A stretch of 64,000 bases of DNA, taken from contig CAMFII010000007.1 of assembly GCA_945952585.1 (NCBI GenBank), positions 62,001-126,000 on the forward strand, in the 5' to 3' direction. This DNA comes from an uncultured Rhodobacter sp. Its GTDB lineage: Bacteria > Pseudomonadota > Alphaproteobacteria > Rhodobacterales > Rhodobacteraceae. The notes beneath the pieces were generated by a model. That model saw only the letters and a list, made by a program, of their open reading frames with translations, searched no databases and was not told the DNA's origin. The position numbers and the translations under genes were made by a program. This document shows positions 16,815 through 25,983 of this stretch, one piece after another. Numbering within the stretch: the first letter of the stretch is position 1; each line of letters starts with the position of its first letter.

Positions 16815-18268
16815 TGCGCGCCCAGCCGACTGCCAGCCATTTCGTCAACGGCGCCTATGTCGAGGACACGTCCGGCGCCCCGATCGAGGTCGTCTATCCC
16901 GCGACGGGCGAGGTGATCGCCGTCGTCCACGAGGCGACGCCCGAGGTGATCGAAGCCGCCCTCGCGAGCGGCGTGGCGGCGCAAGCTGAATGGGGACGCA
17001 CCCGCCCGGTCGAACGCGCCCGCATCCTGCGCCGCGCCGCCGACCTGATCCGTGAGCGGAACCCGGAACTGGCCCGGCTCGAGACGTTGGACACCGGCAA
17101 GCCGATTCAGGAGACGCTGGTCGCCGACTGGCCGAGCGGGGCCGATGCGCTGGAATGGTTCGCCGGCCTCGCGCCGACCGTGACCGGCGAGACCGTGCCC
17201 CTCGGCCGCGACTTCGTCTACACGCTCCGCGAACCGCTTGGCCTTTGCGTCGGTATCGGCGCCTGGAACTATCCCAGCCAGATCGCCTGCTGGAAGGCGG
17301 CCCCGGCGTTGGCGCTTGGCAACGCCATGACCTTCAAGCCCTCCGAGGTGACACCGCTCGGCGCGCTGAAGCTGGCCGAAATCCTCATCGAAGCCGGTCT
17401 GCCGGCGGGCCTGTTCAACGTGGTGCAGGGCCGGGGGGCGGTCGGCGCGGCGCTGGTCAGCGATCCGCGCGTGGCCAAGGTCTCGCTCACCGGATCGGTG
17501 CCGACGGGGCGCAAGGTCTATGCGATGGCTGCCGAGGGTGTGCGGCATGTGACGATGGAACTGGGCGGCAAGTCGCCCCTGATCGTCTTCGATGATGCGA
17601 GCGTCGAGGATGCGGTGGGCGCGGCGATGCTTGGCAACTTCTACTCCGCCGGGCAGGTCTGCTCGAACGGTACGCGGGTCTTCGTCCAGCGCGGTGTCAA
17701 GGAGCGGTTCCTGACGCGGCTGGCCGAACGGACGGCGGCGATCCGCCTTGGCAACCCGCTGGACGAGGCGACGCAGATGGGGCCGCTTGTTTCATCAGCG
17801 CAGCGCGACAAGGTGATGGGCTATATCGACACGGCCCGTAGCGAAGGCGCGCGGCTGGTCTGCGGCGGTGGCCATGCCCTTGCCAACGAAGGATTCTTCG
17901 TCGAGCCGACCGTCTTTGCCGATGTGACCGACGACATGACGTTGGCCCGGGAAGAGGTCTTTGGCCCGGTCATGGCCGTGCTCGATTTCGATGGCGAGGA
18001 CGAGGTCATCGCCCGCGCCAATGCGACCGAGTTCGGTCTGGCGGCGGGGGTGTTCACTACTGACCTGCCGCGCGCGCACCGGGTGATCGGTCAGCTGCAA
18101 GCCGGGACCTGCTGGATCAACGCCTACAACCTGACTCCGGTGGAAATGCCCTTCGGCGGCGCGAAACGTTCGGGCGTCGGGCGCGAAAACGGTTACGCGG
18201 CGGTCGAGCACTACACGCAGGTCAAATCCGTCTATGTCGGCATGGGGCCGGTCGATGCACCCTACTGA
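16811..18268 (+). CDS. betB: Betaine-aldehyde dehydrogenase
   Basis: This 485-residue ALDH oxidises betaine aldehyde to glycine betaine with NAD(P)+. The catalytic residues are visible: Asn153 (WNYP), Glu250 (MELGGKSP) and nucleophile Cys284 ([10 protein letters not shown]). Two adjacent ATG codons at 16811 and 16814 are possible starts; the first overlaps betC by four bases. It precedes a PLP-dependent dehydratase and betA. Together BetA and BetB perform the two-step oxidation of choline. Confidence 0.94.
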   Translation: MMRAQPTASHFVNGAYVEDTSGAPIEVVYPATGEVIAVVHEATPEVIEAALASGVAAQAEWGRTRPVERARILRRAADLIRERNPELARLETLDTGKPIQETLVADWPSGADALEWFAGLAPTVTGETVPLGRDFVYTLREPLGLCVGIGAWNYPSQIACWKAAPALALGNAMTFKPSEVTPLGALKLAEILIEAGLPAGLFNVVQGRGAVGAALVSDPRVAKVSLTGSVPTGRKVYAMAAEGVRHVTMELGGKSPLIVFDDASVEDAVGAAMLGNFYSAGQVCSNGTRVFVQRGVKERFLTRLAERTAAIRLGNPLDEATQMGPLVSSAQRDKVMGYIDTARSEGARLVCGGGHALANEGFFVEPTVFADVTDDMTLAREEVFGPVMAVLDFDGEDEVIARANATEFGLAAGVFTTDLPRAHRVIGQLQAGTCWINAYNLTPVEMPFGGAKRSGVGRENGYAAVEHYTQVKSVYVGMGPVDAPY

Positions 18269-19253
18269 CCTGCCCTCTCCGCATGACCTGGCGGCGGCCT
18301 ATGCGGCCACCCGCAAGGCCACGCAGCGCACGCCTCTGATCGAGAGCGAGGCTCTGGCTAAGGCCTGCGGAGCGGAGCGGGCTTTCGTCAAGGCGGAGAA
18401 CCTGCAGGCGACGGGATCCTTCAAGATCCGCGGCGCGACCTGGCGGTTGCATAACCTCACGCCCGATGAGCGCAAGCGCGGGGTCGTCGCCTTTTCCTCC
18501 GGCAACTTCGCGCAGGGTCTGGCGGCGGCAGGCCGGGCGCTTGGCGTGCCGGTGACCATCGTGATGCCCTTCGACGCGCCGGCACTGAAGCGCGAGGCAA
18601 CCGAAGGCTATGGCGCGCGTGTGATCTTGACCCATCACGGCGACCGACCGCGCGAGGAGGTGGCCTCGGCCAAGGCGCGCGAGATCGCGGCGACCGAAGG
18701 GCTGGTGCTGCTCCACCCCTTCGATGACCCGCTGATCGTGGCGGGGCAGGCGGGCGCGGCGCTGGAGGCGCTGGAGCAACTTGACGCCCGTGGCGCGACC
18801 GTCAGCCTCGCGGCTTGCCCGGTGGGCGGCGGCGGGCTGATGGGCGGCGTGGCGCTGGCGCTCAGGGCGCGGGATGCCGTGATGGATATCTACGCGGTAG
18901 AGCCGGTGGGCTATAACGGCCTCGGCCAATCACTCGCGGCGGGCGAGATCCGCCGGGTTGCAGGCAATACCGCGACTGTCGCCGATGCCTTGCAGGCGAC
19001 CGCGCCCGGCACGGCGCCGCTGGCGGCGGCGCAGGCGGCGGGGGTGCAGGGGCTGGCGGTCGAGGATGCCGCCATCCGCGCAGCCATGCGCTTTGCCTTC
19101 GAGAAACTGAAACTGGTGCTGGAGCCTTCCGGTGCGGTGGCGCTTGCCGCGGCGCTGGCCGGGCAACTGCCCGCCAAGGGGCGCAGCATCCTCATCTTTG
19201 CGACGGGAGGGAACGTGGCGCTGGACCGCTTCGTCGCCCTCACAGGGGACTGA
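18255..19253 (+). CDS. PLP-dependent serine/threonine dehydratase family protein
   Basis: This 332-residue fold-type II PLP enzyme has the Schiff-base Lys57 (GSFKIRG), SSGNFAQG for substrate and [10 protein letters not shown] for the cofactor phosphate. Length fits single-domain Ser/Thr dehydratases, without the C-terminal regulatory ACT domain. The ATG at 18255 overlaps the betB end by 14 bases; an ATG at 18234 is less likely because it extends further into betB. It lies in the bet operon, one base before betA. Dehydration of serine derived from betaine demethylation is a plausible role; racemase activity is an alternative. Confidence 0.86.
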   Translation: MHPTDLPSPHDLAAAYAATRKATQRTPLIESEALAKACGAERAFVKAENLQATGSFKIRGATWRLHNLTPDERKRGVVAFSSGNFAQGLAAAGRALGVPVTIVMPFDAPALKREATEGYGARVILTHHGDRPREEVASAKAREIAATEGLVLLHPFDDPLIVAGQAGAALEALEQLDARGATVSLAACPVGGGGLMGGVALALRARDAVMDIYAVEPVGYNGLGQSLAAGEIRRVAGNTATVADALQATAPGTAPLAAAQAAGVQGLAVEDAAIRAAMRFAFEKLKLVLEPSGAVALAAALAGQLPAKGRSILIFATGGNVALDRFVALTGD

Positions 19254-19254
19254 C

Positions 19255-20913
19255 ATGACCGCAGATGTGGTGATCGTGGGGGCCGGATCGGCTGGTTGCG
19301 CAATGGCCTACCGCTTGGCCGAGGCCGGCTGGCAGGTGACGGTGATTGAGTATGGCGGCACCGATGCCGGGCCCTTCATCCAGATGCCGGGGGCGCTGAG
19401 CTACCCGATGAACATGGGTATCTACGACTGGGGCCTGCATACCGAGCCGGAGCCGCATCTGGGCAACCGGGTGCTCGCCACCCCGCGCGGCAAGGTGATC
19501 GGCGGATCGTCCAGCATCAACGGCATGGTCTATGTCCGCGGCCATGCGAAGGATTTCGACCATTGGGCCGAGCAGGGCGCGCATGGCTGGTCCTATGCTG
19601 ACGTGCTGCCCTATTTCCGGCGGATGGAGCATTGGCACGGACAGGAACCGGGCGGCGAGCAGGACTATCGCGGCCATGATGGCCCGCTGCACATCACCCG
19701 CGGCCCGCGGTCGAATCCGCTGTTCAACGCTTTCATCGAGGCGGGGAAACAGGCCGGCTACCCGGTCACGGCCGATTACAACGGCCGCCAGCAGGAAGGC
19801 TTCGGCGCGATGGAGGCGACGATCTGGCGCGGCCGGCGCTGGTCGGCGGCCAATGCCTATTTGCGGCCCGCGATCAAGACCGGCCGGGTGCAGGTGATCC
19901 GCGGCCTTGCCCGCAGGGTGGTGATCGAGAACGGTCGCGCCACGGGGGTCGAGATCGAACAGGGCGGACAGGTGCAGGTCATCCCTGCCCGCCGCGAGGT
20001 CGTTCTGGCGGCGTCGTCGATCAACTCGCCGAAGCTCCTGCTCCTGTCCGGCATCGGCCCTGCGGCGCATCTGGCCGAGCATGGCATCCCGGTCGTGGCC
20101 GACCGTCCCGGCGTCGGCCAGAACCTGCAGGACCATCTCGAGCTTTACCTGCAATTCGCCTCGAAAAAGCCGATCACGCTTTACAAGTACTGGAACCTCT
20201 GGGGAAAGGCGCTGGTGGGCGCGCAATGGCTCTTCACCGGCACCGGCCTTGGCGCTTCGAACCAGTTCGAGGCCTGTGCCTTCATCCGCTCGAAGGCGGG
20301 GATCGATTATCCCGACATCCAGTACCATTTCCTGCCGATCGCCGTGCGCTACGACGGCAAGGCGGCGGCGGGCGGACATGGCTTCCAGGTGCATGTCGGC
20401 CCGATGCGTTCGAAGTCGCGCGGCTCGGTGACGCTCCGCTCGGCCGATCCGGCGGCGGCGCCGGTCATCCGCTTCAACTACATGTCCCATCCCGACGATT
20501 GGGAGGATTTCCGCGCCTGCATCCGCCTGACGCGCGAGGTCTTCGCACAAGGCGCGATGGAGCCCTATGTGAAGCACGAGATCCAGCCGGGATCGGCGGT
20601 GCAGACTGATGCCGAGCTTGATGCCTTCATCCGCGACCATGCCGAAAGCGCCTATCACCCTTGCGGCACGGCGCGGATGGGACGGCGTGACGACCCGATG
20701 GCGGTGGTCGATCCCGAATGCCGCGTGATCGGGGTCGAGGGGCTGCGGCTGGCCGACAGTTCGATCTTCCCCCGGGTGACCAACGGCAATCTCAACGCGC
20801 CGTCGATCATGACGGGCGAGAAGGCGGCGGACCACATCCTTGGCCGCCAGCCGCTGGCGCCGGCGAACCTCGAGCCCTGGATCAACCCGCGGTGGGCGAC
20901 TGCGCAGCGGTAA
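19255..20913 (+). CDS. betA: Choline dehydrogenase (GMC oxidoreductase)
   Basis: This 552-residue flavoprotein has the N-terminal FAD motif GAGSAG (9-14), the GMC segment around [13 protein letters not shown], and the C-terminal [10 protein letters not shown] and [10 protein letters not shown] motifs carrying the active-site His and Asn. It oxidises choline to betaine aldehyde and feeds electrons to the respiratory chain. I chose the ATG at 19255 because it is one base after the upstream stop codon. It is the last gene of the bet operon. Confidence 0.93.
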   Translation: MTADVVIVGAGSAGCAMAYRLAEAGWQVTVIEYGGTDAGPFIQMPGALSYPMNMGIYDWGLHTEPEPHLGNRVLATPRGKVIGGSSSINGMVYVRGHAKDFDHWAEQGAHGWSYADVLPYFRRMEHWHGQEPGGEQDYRGHDGPLHITRGPRSNPLFNAFIEAGKQAGYPVTADYNGRQQEGFGAMEATIWRGRRWSAANAYLRPAIKTGRVQVIRGLARRVVIENGRATGVEIEQGGQVQVIPARREVVLAASSINSPKLLLLSGIGPAAHLAEHGIPVVADRPGVGQNLQDHLELYLQFASKKPITLYKYWNLWGKALVGAQWLFTGTGLGASNQFEACAFIRSKAGIDYPDIQYHFLPIAVRYDGKAAAGGHGFQVHVGPMRSKSRGSVTLRSADPAAAPVIRFNYMSHPDDWEDFRACIRLTREVFAQGAMEPYVKHEIQPGSAVQTDAELDAFIRDHAESAYHPCGTARMGRRDDPMAVVDPECRVIGVEGLRLADSSIFPRVTNGNLNAPSIMTGEKAADHILGRQPLAPANLEPWINPRWATAQR

Positions 20914-20963
20914 GCAGAGGCAATCGGCAGCCCCAGAGCGTTGGCGCGCAGGGTCAAGTTCCG

Positions 20964-20978
20964 TTAACCTTTTCTTAA
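20964..20978. promoter_or_regulatory. Consensus CtrA-binding box
   Basis: The sequence TTAACCTTTTCTTAA is an exact TTAA-N7-TTAA motif followed by C, the full alphaproteobacterial CtrA consensus. It lies 44 bases upstream of the nuclease ATG, a promoter position. Such a box is unlikely by chance in this GC-rich sequence. It suggests cell-cycle or gene-transfer-agent-linked control of the nuclease gene. Confidence 0.7.
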
Positions 20979-21021
20979 CGAATGGGTTGACCAAGGTCCT
21001 TGTCGCCCCGATCTGGGACGG

Positions 21022-21687
21022 ATGCGACCGCTCCGCCTTGCCCTGTTGCTTTGCCTCACGTTGCTGCCCGCCCCGGCGCAATCTGCCGAACTGACAGGGC
21101 GTGGCCGGGCTGTTGACGGCGACACGCTGATTCTGGGCGGTGAAAAGATCCGCCTCTTCGGCATAGACGCCCCCGAGCATGACCAGACCTGCGACCGGAA
21201 CGGCACGGCCTGGGCCTGCGGTGAATGGTCGGGTCAGCAACTGGCCCGCCTGCTGCACGGACGCCCGGTCACCTGTCAGGGCGATGAGCGCGACAGGTTC
21301 GGGCGGCTCCTGGCCGTCTGTCAGGTGGGTGGGCAGGTTCTGAATGCGGCGATGGTCCGCGACGGCGCGGCTTTTGCCTATCGCCGCTATTCGGATCGCT
21401 TCGTTGCCGACGAGGACATCGCGCGATCAGAACGGCGCGGTCTTTGGGCGGCGCGCGTGACCACACCCGAGGTCTACCGCCACCCTGCGAGAACAGTTGC
21501 AGGAGAATCGGCGGGGGACGGTGGCTGCGTGCTGAAAGGGAACATCTCGGCCAGGGGCGAACGCATCTATCACAGCCCGGGGCAGGAGCATTACGCGCAA
21601 ACCGTCATCAGCCCGTCGAAGGGCGAACGCTGGTTCTGCTCGGCGGCCGAGGCACGGGCCGCGGGCTGGCGGCCTGCCCTCCGGTAG
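21022..21687 (+). CDS. Exported thermonuclease-family protein with sunset domain
   Basis: This 221-residue protein has a signal peptide (AQSA). Residues 25-145 form a staphylococcal-nuclease-like domain with the DGDT and RLFGIDAPE motifs and an ERDRFGR active-site Arg segment. Residues 165-220 match the C-terminal sunset domain (GCVLKGNIS, GERWFCS). Cys pairs suggest periplasmic disulfides. Probable role: extracytoplasmic cleavage of nucleic acids. It is monocistronic and preceded by a consensus CtrA box. Confidence 0.88.
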   Translation: MRPLRLALLLCLTLLPAPAQSAELTGRGRAVDGDTLILGGEKIRLFGIDAPEHDQTCDRNGTAWACGEWSGQQLARLLHGRPVTCQGDERDRFGRLLAVCQVGGQVLNAAMVRDGAAFAYRRYSDRFVADEDIARSERRGLWAARVTTPEVYRHPARTVAGESAGDGGCVLKGNISARGERIYHSPGQEHYAQTVISPSKGERWFCSAAEARAAGWRPALR

Positions 21688-21776
21688 CGGCAGGGCCAGG
21701 AACTTGATCGGTGTCAAGTCGCGGTGCCGGTCGCGTCGATAATGTGAATCGGCAACGTATGGAATGGGAGACGCAA

Positions 21777-22019
21777 ATGTCGAATACGCCGCATGATCTG
21801 GCCGAGGAGTTCCCGGCAGAAGCCGCGAAGATCAGCGCGCTGAAGCAGAAGGACGCACACTTCGCCAGGCTTCTGGAGGAATACCACGAGGTGAACCGCG
21901 CCGTGCACCGGGCCGAGACCCGGGTCGAAGTGATCGACGAGGCGGCCGAGCACGAACTGCGCCAGCGCCGGATGCGTCTGAAAGACCAGATCTGGCACGC
22001 GCTGAAGGCCACGGCCTGA
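21777..22019 (+). CDS. YdcH family (DUF465) protein
   Basis: This 80-residue soluble protein is predicted to be nearly all helical and charged, like YdcH/DUF465 proteins (SALKQKDAHFARLLEEYHEVNR, followed by RRMRLKDQI). I chose the ATG at 21777 because GGGAG lies six bases upstream; an upstream in-frame ATG has no such site. The function of the family is unknown. It converges on pccR, and a hairpin separates the two stop codons. Confidence 0.88.
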   Translation: MSNTPHDLAEEFPAEAAKISALKQKDAHFARLLEEYHEVNRAVHRAETRVEVIDEAAEHELRQRRMRLKDQIWHALKATA

Positions 22020-22029
22020 TGAAACCGGG

Positions 22030-22055
22030 CCGCGGGGGCCTTTGCGCCCCCGCGG
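22030..22055. terminator. Bidirectional hairpin between YdcH and pccR stops
   Basis: Perfect 10-base arms CCGCGGGGGC and GCCCCCGCGG enclose a 6-base loop. It fills the gap between two convergent stop codons (22019 and 22056), the expected position for a shared terminator. A T tract is lacking. Confidence 0.6.
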
Positions 22056-23453
22056 TCAGCCCGCAATCTCGTAGGGCAGGATGCCGCGCCGGTCCGGCGT
22101 CACCTTCAGACGCCGTTCGAGCGGCGGAACCGACCGCTGATGACAGTTCGCGCGTTCGCAGATCCGGCAGGAAATCCCGATCGGCTCGAACCGCCCGCTC
22201 AGGTCCAGATCATCCGCATAGACTAGCTCGCCGGCGTGCTGCACCTCGCAGCCGAGACCGATGGCATAACGGCGCACCGGCGCGTGGAATGACCCGCCCG
22301 GCTTCGACACGTCGCGCGCGAGGCAAAGGTAGCGCACCCCGTCCGGCGTCTCGGCCAGCTGCCGCAGGAATCGGCCGGGCGTCTCGAACGCCTGGTGCAC
22401 GTTCCACAACGGACAGGCGCCGCCGAACCGGGCGAATTGCAGGCGCGTCGCCGAGTGGCGCTTGGTGATCGTGCCGGCCTGATCGACGCGGACAAAGAAG
22501 AAGGGAATGCCCTTCGCGCCGGGCCGCTGCAGGGTCGAAAGCCGATGCGCCACCTGTTCGATCGAGGCGCCGAAGCGGTCGGAGAGCTGTTCGAGGTCAT
22601 GGCGCGTCTCGCGCGCCGCCTGCAGGAAGGCGCGATAGGGCATCTGGGCCGCACCGGCGAAGTAGTTGGCAAGCCCGATCTTGGCGATGTCGCGCGCTTC
22701 CGGCGTGTGGAAGCGGGCAAGGTCCAGCGTCGCCTCGATCAGATCGTTCTGCGTCAGCAGCGCGACCTGGTGCAGCAACTGGAAGGTCTGGGTCGCCCCC
22801 GCCACGCGATGCGAGATCGTCAGGACCCGCGTCGCGGCATCATAGCGCCGCAGGTCGCCGTCGTCGGCATGGCTGAGGGTGATGCCCCGCGCCGCGAGGG
22901 CCTCGGTCGCCGCCGCGAGCGGATCGCGCAGCTGCCCGCCAGGCGCTGCGAAATGTTCGGCCGCACGGTCGACGGCGTCGATGTAGTTGTCGCAGTAATG
23001 GAAGAAGTCGCGCACCTCTTCCCAGGGCGAGGGCCGCAGCGCCGCATCCTCGCGCCCAAGCGCCTCGTCCAGCGAGGCCAGCCGTTCGTGGCTCTGGCGA
23101 TAGGCGCGGTGAAGCTCCAGGAAGGCGCGGGCAAGCGCCGGGGCGTTCGACGCCGCCAGCCGCAGATCGGCCAAGGGCGGCGTGGCCGAGGCAAAGACGG
23201 GGTCGGCCAGCGCCTCGCGCATGTCGCTGACCAGCCGTTCGCTGTCGCCGGTGGTCAGGGTGGTGACGTCGAAGCCGAACTCCTGCGCAAGCGCCAGCAC
23301 GACGGCGGTTGAAACCGGGCGGTGGTTGTTCTCCATCTGGTTCAGATAGGGCAGGGATACGTCCAGCTTGCCCGCGAAGGCCTTCTGCGTCAGGCCAAGA
23401 CGGCCCCGCAACTCGCGCAGCGTCGTTCCGGCATAGAGTTTCTGGACGGCCAT
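22056..23453 (-). CDS. pccR: ScfR-family transcriptional regulator of propionyl-CoA metabolism
   Basis: This 465-residue regulator has an N-terminal XRE helix-turn-helix (LRELRGRLGLTQKAFAGKLD, 13-32), a central ImmA/IrrE-like region around residues 150-270, and a C-terminal domain with four Cys (SCRICERANCHQRS). This architecture matches short-chain fatty acyl-CoA regulators such as Rhodobacter sphaeroides PccR. The gene is about 2.5 kb from pccB, and TTTGCAAA motifs sit upstream of both pccR and pccB. It probably senses propionyl-CoA. The related MccR and RamB are alternatives, but the gene neighbourhood favours PccR. Confidence 0.85.
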   Translation of the reverse strand: MAVQKLYAGTTLRELRGRLGLTQKAFAGKLDVSLPYLNQMENNHRPVSTAVVLALAQEFGFDVTTLTTGDSERLVSDMREALADPVFASATPPLADLRLAASNAPALARAFLELHRAYRQSHERLASLDEALGREDAALRPSPWEEVRDFFHYCDNYIDAVDRAAEHFAAPGGQLRDPLAAATEALAARGITLSHADDGDLRRYDAATRVLTISHRVAGATQTFQLLHQVALLTQNDLIEATLDLARFHTPEARDIAKIGLANYFAGAAQMPYRAFLQAARETRHDLEQLSDRFGASIEQVAHRLSTLQRPGAKGIPFFFVRVDQAGTITKRHSATRLQFARFGGACPLWNVHQAFETPGRFLRQLAETPDGVRYLCLARDVSKPGGSFHAPVRRYAIGLGCEVQHAGELVYADDLDLSGRFEPIGISCRICERANCHQRSVPPLERRLKVTPDRRGILPYEIAG

Positions 23454-23464
23454 CGGCGGCTCCC

Positions 23465-23493
23465 TTTGCTAAAGCAAGCCTAGCCTTTGCAAA
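23465..23493. promoter_or_regulatory. PccR-type motif pair upstream of pccR
   Basis: TTTGCAAA occurs at 23486-23493 and a one-mismatch copy, TTTGCTAA, at 23465-23472, 21 bases (two helical turns) apart. TTTGCAAA is the motif I recall for R. sphaeroides PccR. The pair is 12-40 bases upstream of the pccR ATG, where it could mediate autoregulation. Confidence 0.6.
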
Positions 23494-23494
23494 C

Positions 23495-24721
23495 CTATCC
23501 CGGCAAGCCGCCGCTTCGCCGCAGCGCCCGCTCGCGCGCCAGCACCCAGAGGATGAACACGACCGACATCACCGAGCTTGCGAGCATCAAGAGCACCAGC
23601 GGCAGCGCCCCCGAGCCCGGGCTCAGCACCGCCGCTGCCAGCACCGACAGCATCGCGCCACCGCCGATCATGAAGGCTCCGCCCAGGCCCGACGCCGACC
23701 CCGCCAGTTGTGGCCGGACCGACAGCATCCCGGCATTGGCGCTTGGCAGCACCACGCCATTGCCCAGGCCCACCGTGATCATGAAGCCGAAGAAGACCGC
23801 GGGTGCGGTGAAACCAGCCAGGGTCAGCAGTGTCAGCACCAGCAGGCCTGCAGAGGTGAAGAGTGTCCCGATCAGCACCATCCGGTTGACGCCAAGCCGG
23901 ACAGCAAAGCGCCCCGATAGGTAGTTGCCGGCCATGTAGCCGACTGCCGGAGCGCCGAACCACAGGCCAAGCGTCGCCGGGTCCATCCCAAAGACTTCCG
24001 AGCCGACATAGGGCGCACCGCCGAGATAGGCGTAGAACGCGCCAGCCGCACTGGCGGCGGACAGGCAATAGCCCCAGAACCTCTGTGCCTTCAGCAGTTC
24101 CGGATACTGCCGGGCCTGCTCGGCAAAGCCCGATCCTGTCCGCTGCGCGGTTTCGCCCATATCGGCCCAGATCAGGGCGAATAGCCCGATGCCCCCGATC
24201 AGCAGCAGGACGAAGCTGCCGTGCCAGGACCAGACCTCTTCCAGCGCTCCGCCGATGACGGGTCCGACCATCGGCACGACCGACATGCCCATGGTGACAT
24301 AACCGATCATCGACGCCGCCTGATCCTGCGAGACGATATCCCGAACGACGGCGCGCGACAGCACCAGCCCGGCCGTCATCGTCGCCTGAAGCAGGCGACA
24401 GAAAAGGAAGAGACCATAGTTTGGTGCCAGCAAGGCGCCGAGAGTTGCCAGGATGAAGATTGCGATTGAGGCCAGCATCACCGGCCGTCGCCCCATCAGG
24501 TCCGAAATCGGCCCGACAAGGATCTGCAACAGCGCGGTTGCCACGAGATACAGGGACAGAGACAACTGCATCGTGCCGTAGCTGACGCCGAAGTCGGCCG
24601 CCATCGCGGGCAAGGACGGCAGGAAGATGTTCAGCGACAGCGCCGGCAGCCCGGCCAGCAGCACGAGCGTCATGATATGCGGCGGGCTGCGCCGGTCGAG
24701 AAATTGGCTGCGGGGGATCAT
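23495..24721 (-). CDS. Bcr/CflA-type multidrug MFS exporter
   Basis: This 408-residue 12-TM transporter has motif A (GPISDLMGRRPVML) after TM2 and the family's TM5 antiporter-type motif (GPVIGG). The architecture is a Bcr/CflA drug:proton antiporter. It is just upstream of pccR on the same strand (42 bases), but the PccR-type motif pair lies in that gap, so pccR can have its own promoter. The substrate is unknown. Confidence 0.88.
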   Translation of the reverse strand: MIPRSQFLDRRSPPHIMTLVLLAGLPALSLNIFLPSLPAMAADFGVSYGTMQLSLSLYLVATALLQILVGPISDLMGRRPVMLASIAIFILATLGALLAPNYGLFLFCRLLQATMTAGLVLSRAVVRDIVSQDQAASMIGYVTMGMSVVPMVGPVIGGALEEVWSWHGSFVLLLIGGIGLFALIWADMGETAQRTGSGFAEQARQYPELLKAQRFWGYCLSAASAAGAFYAYLGGAPYVGSEVFGMDPATLGLWFGAPAVGYMAGNYLSGRFAVRLGVNRMVLIGTLFTSAGLLVLTLLTLAGFTAPAVFFGFMITVGLGNGVVLPSANAGMLSVRPQLAGSASGLGGAFMIGGGAMLSVLAAAVLSPGSGALPLVLLMLASSVMSVVFILWVLARERALRRSGGLPG

Positions 24722-24766
24722 CTGTCCGAGCTAGACCCCTCCGGGCCGAATGTCCACCAGCCAGAG

Positions 24767-25393
24767 CTAGCCGAAATGGCGATGCAACACCTCTGCCAGG
24801 GCGGGCCGGGCCGAAGCGGTATCGCAAAGCCGCGTGATGCCAGGACAGGTCGCGGCAAGCCAGTCGCGGTCCACCCAGTAACAGAGCATCCAGAGATAGA
24901 TGTCGAAACTGCTCAACCGGTCGCCGAAAAGGTAGGGTCCCGGACCAAGCTGCCCTTCGAAGATCTCGAAGTGGCGTTTGACATAGGCAGTCGCAGCCGA
25001 TGCGATGGCAGACGCGCCGGCGGGATCGTCCGTATAGGCGGCCGGCCGCAGCTCGCGCAGCATCGCCGCGTAGACATTGGCATGGAAGAAGGCCGTCCAG
25101 CGGTCGAGCGTCGCGCGGGCGCTGGTTCCTCCCGGCGGAACCAAGCCCGAAGCCGGGAAGGCGTCACCGATATGGGCAAGGATCGCGGGACCCTCTGTCA
25201 CGACGGTGCCATCAGGCAGGACCAGCGCCGGCAGCTGCTGGCGCGGATTGATCCGGGTGTAGACCTCGCCGCGGTTTTCGTCCGTCGCCCGGCTGATCGG
25301 TACGAAGTCGTGGTCCACGCCGGCCTCGGCCAGCGCCGCCTCGATCGCCATGGAGCCTGTCTGTCTCCAGCCATAAAGCCTGTATCGCGCCAT
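24767..25393 (-). CDS. Glutathione S-transferase family protein
   Basis: This 208-residue protein has an N-terminal thioredoxin-like domain ([20 protein letters not shown], cis-Pro in [19 protein letters not shown]) and a C-terminal helical domain ([15 protein letters not shown]). The TGS Ser is the candidate catalytic residue; the YRLYG Tyr is less likely. It is cytoplasmic and its substrate is unknown. It is read in the same direction as the exporter downstream, 45 bases away, and may be co-transcribed with it. Confidence 0.85.
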   Translation of the reverse strand: MARYRLYGWRQTGSMAIEAALAEAGVDHDFVPISRATDENRGEVYTRINPRQQLPALVLPDGTVVTEGPAILAHIGDAFPASGLVPPGGTSARATLDRWTAFFHANVYAAMLRELRPAAYTDDPAGASAIASAATAYVKRHFEIFEGQLGPGPYLFGDRLSSFDIYLWMLCYWVDRDWLAATCPGITRLCDTASARPALAEVLHRHFG

Positions 25394-25449
25394 GTCCTAT
25401 CCCCCCCTTTTCGGAAAGAATAGTGCCACGCGCGTCCGGCTCAAACGGT

Positions 25450-25803
25450 TCAGTTCCAGCGGTGGAAGATGAAGAAGGCCCCGAGAGCGATGAAAGCAAA
25501 GCCGAGCAGGTGGTTCCAGCTGAGCGGTTCCTTCAGGTAGAGCACCGAGAACCCGGCGAAAATGGTCAGCGTGATGACTTCCTGGATCGTCTTCAGCTGC
25601 GCGGCGTTGAAATAGCCGTATCCAAAGCGGTTGGCCGGGACCATCAGCAGATACTCGAAGAACGCGATGCCCCAGCTGATGAAGATGACTTTCAGAAGCG
25701 GTTGGTCGGTGAATTTCAGGTGGCCGTACCAGGCGAAAGTCATGAACAGGTTCGAGCAGATCAGCAGGCCGATCGTCAGGAATGGAACGGGGATAGAGGG
25801 CAT
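25450..25803 (-). CDS. DMT-superfamily DUF486 membrane protein
   Basis: This 117-residue protein has about four membrane segments. It matches the DUF486 family, with the typical [10 protein letters not shown] near the start, [10 protein letters not shown] in the middle and a FIFHRWN C-terminus. The family is related to small drug/metabolite transporters but has no proven substrate. Its promoter region is shared with the divergent pccB. Confidence 0.87.
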   Translation of the reverse strand: MPSIPVPFLTIGLLICSNLFMTFAWYGHLKFTDQPLLKVIFISWGIAFFEYLLMVPANRFGYGYFNAAQLKTIQEVITLTIFAGFSVLYLKEPLSWNHLLGFAFIALGAFFIFHRWN

Positions 25804-25872
25804 GATGAGTCTCGGATATCTGGAAAGAGGACTGGGTTACGCCAGGCGGTAGGCAAAGGCCAGTCCGGCGTT

Positions 25873-25912
25873 TTTGCAATTTGCATCATGGGTTCTGCCA
25901 ATAGTTTGCAAA
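25873..25912. promoter_or_regulatory. PccR-type motif cluster upstream of pccB
   Basis: An exact TTTGCAAA lies at 25905-25912. TTTGCAAT at 25873-25880 and an overlapping TTTGCATC at 25880-25887 lie about three helical turns upstream. The same motif occurs upstream of pccR. This is the expected binding region for PccR activation of pccB and sits 72 bases before its ATG. Confidence 0.65.
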
Positions 25913-25983
25913 TTTACGGGAATGTTGTTCTCTCTGCCGGGTCCCGTCGCTATGTTGCGCGCCAAATCCGGGGGAGGACCGCC

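Noticed and set aside
19240..21258. Minus-strand open frame of 672 codons opposite betA and the nuclease
   Set aside because: It lies over two clear plus-strand genes and has no recognisable motif.
25423..25983. Extended N-terminus of pccB
   Set aside because: The frame is open upstream of 25984 but crosses the TTTGCAAA promoter motifs, and PccB family proteins start near the ATG at 25984.
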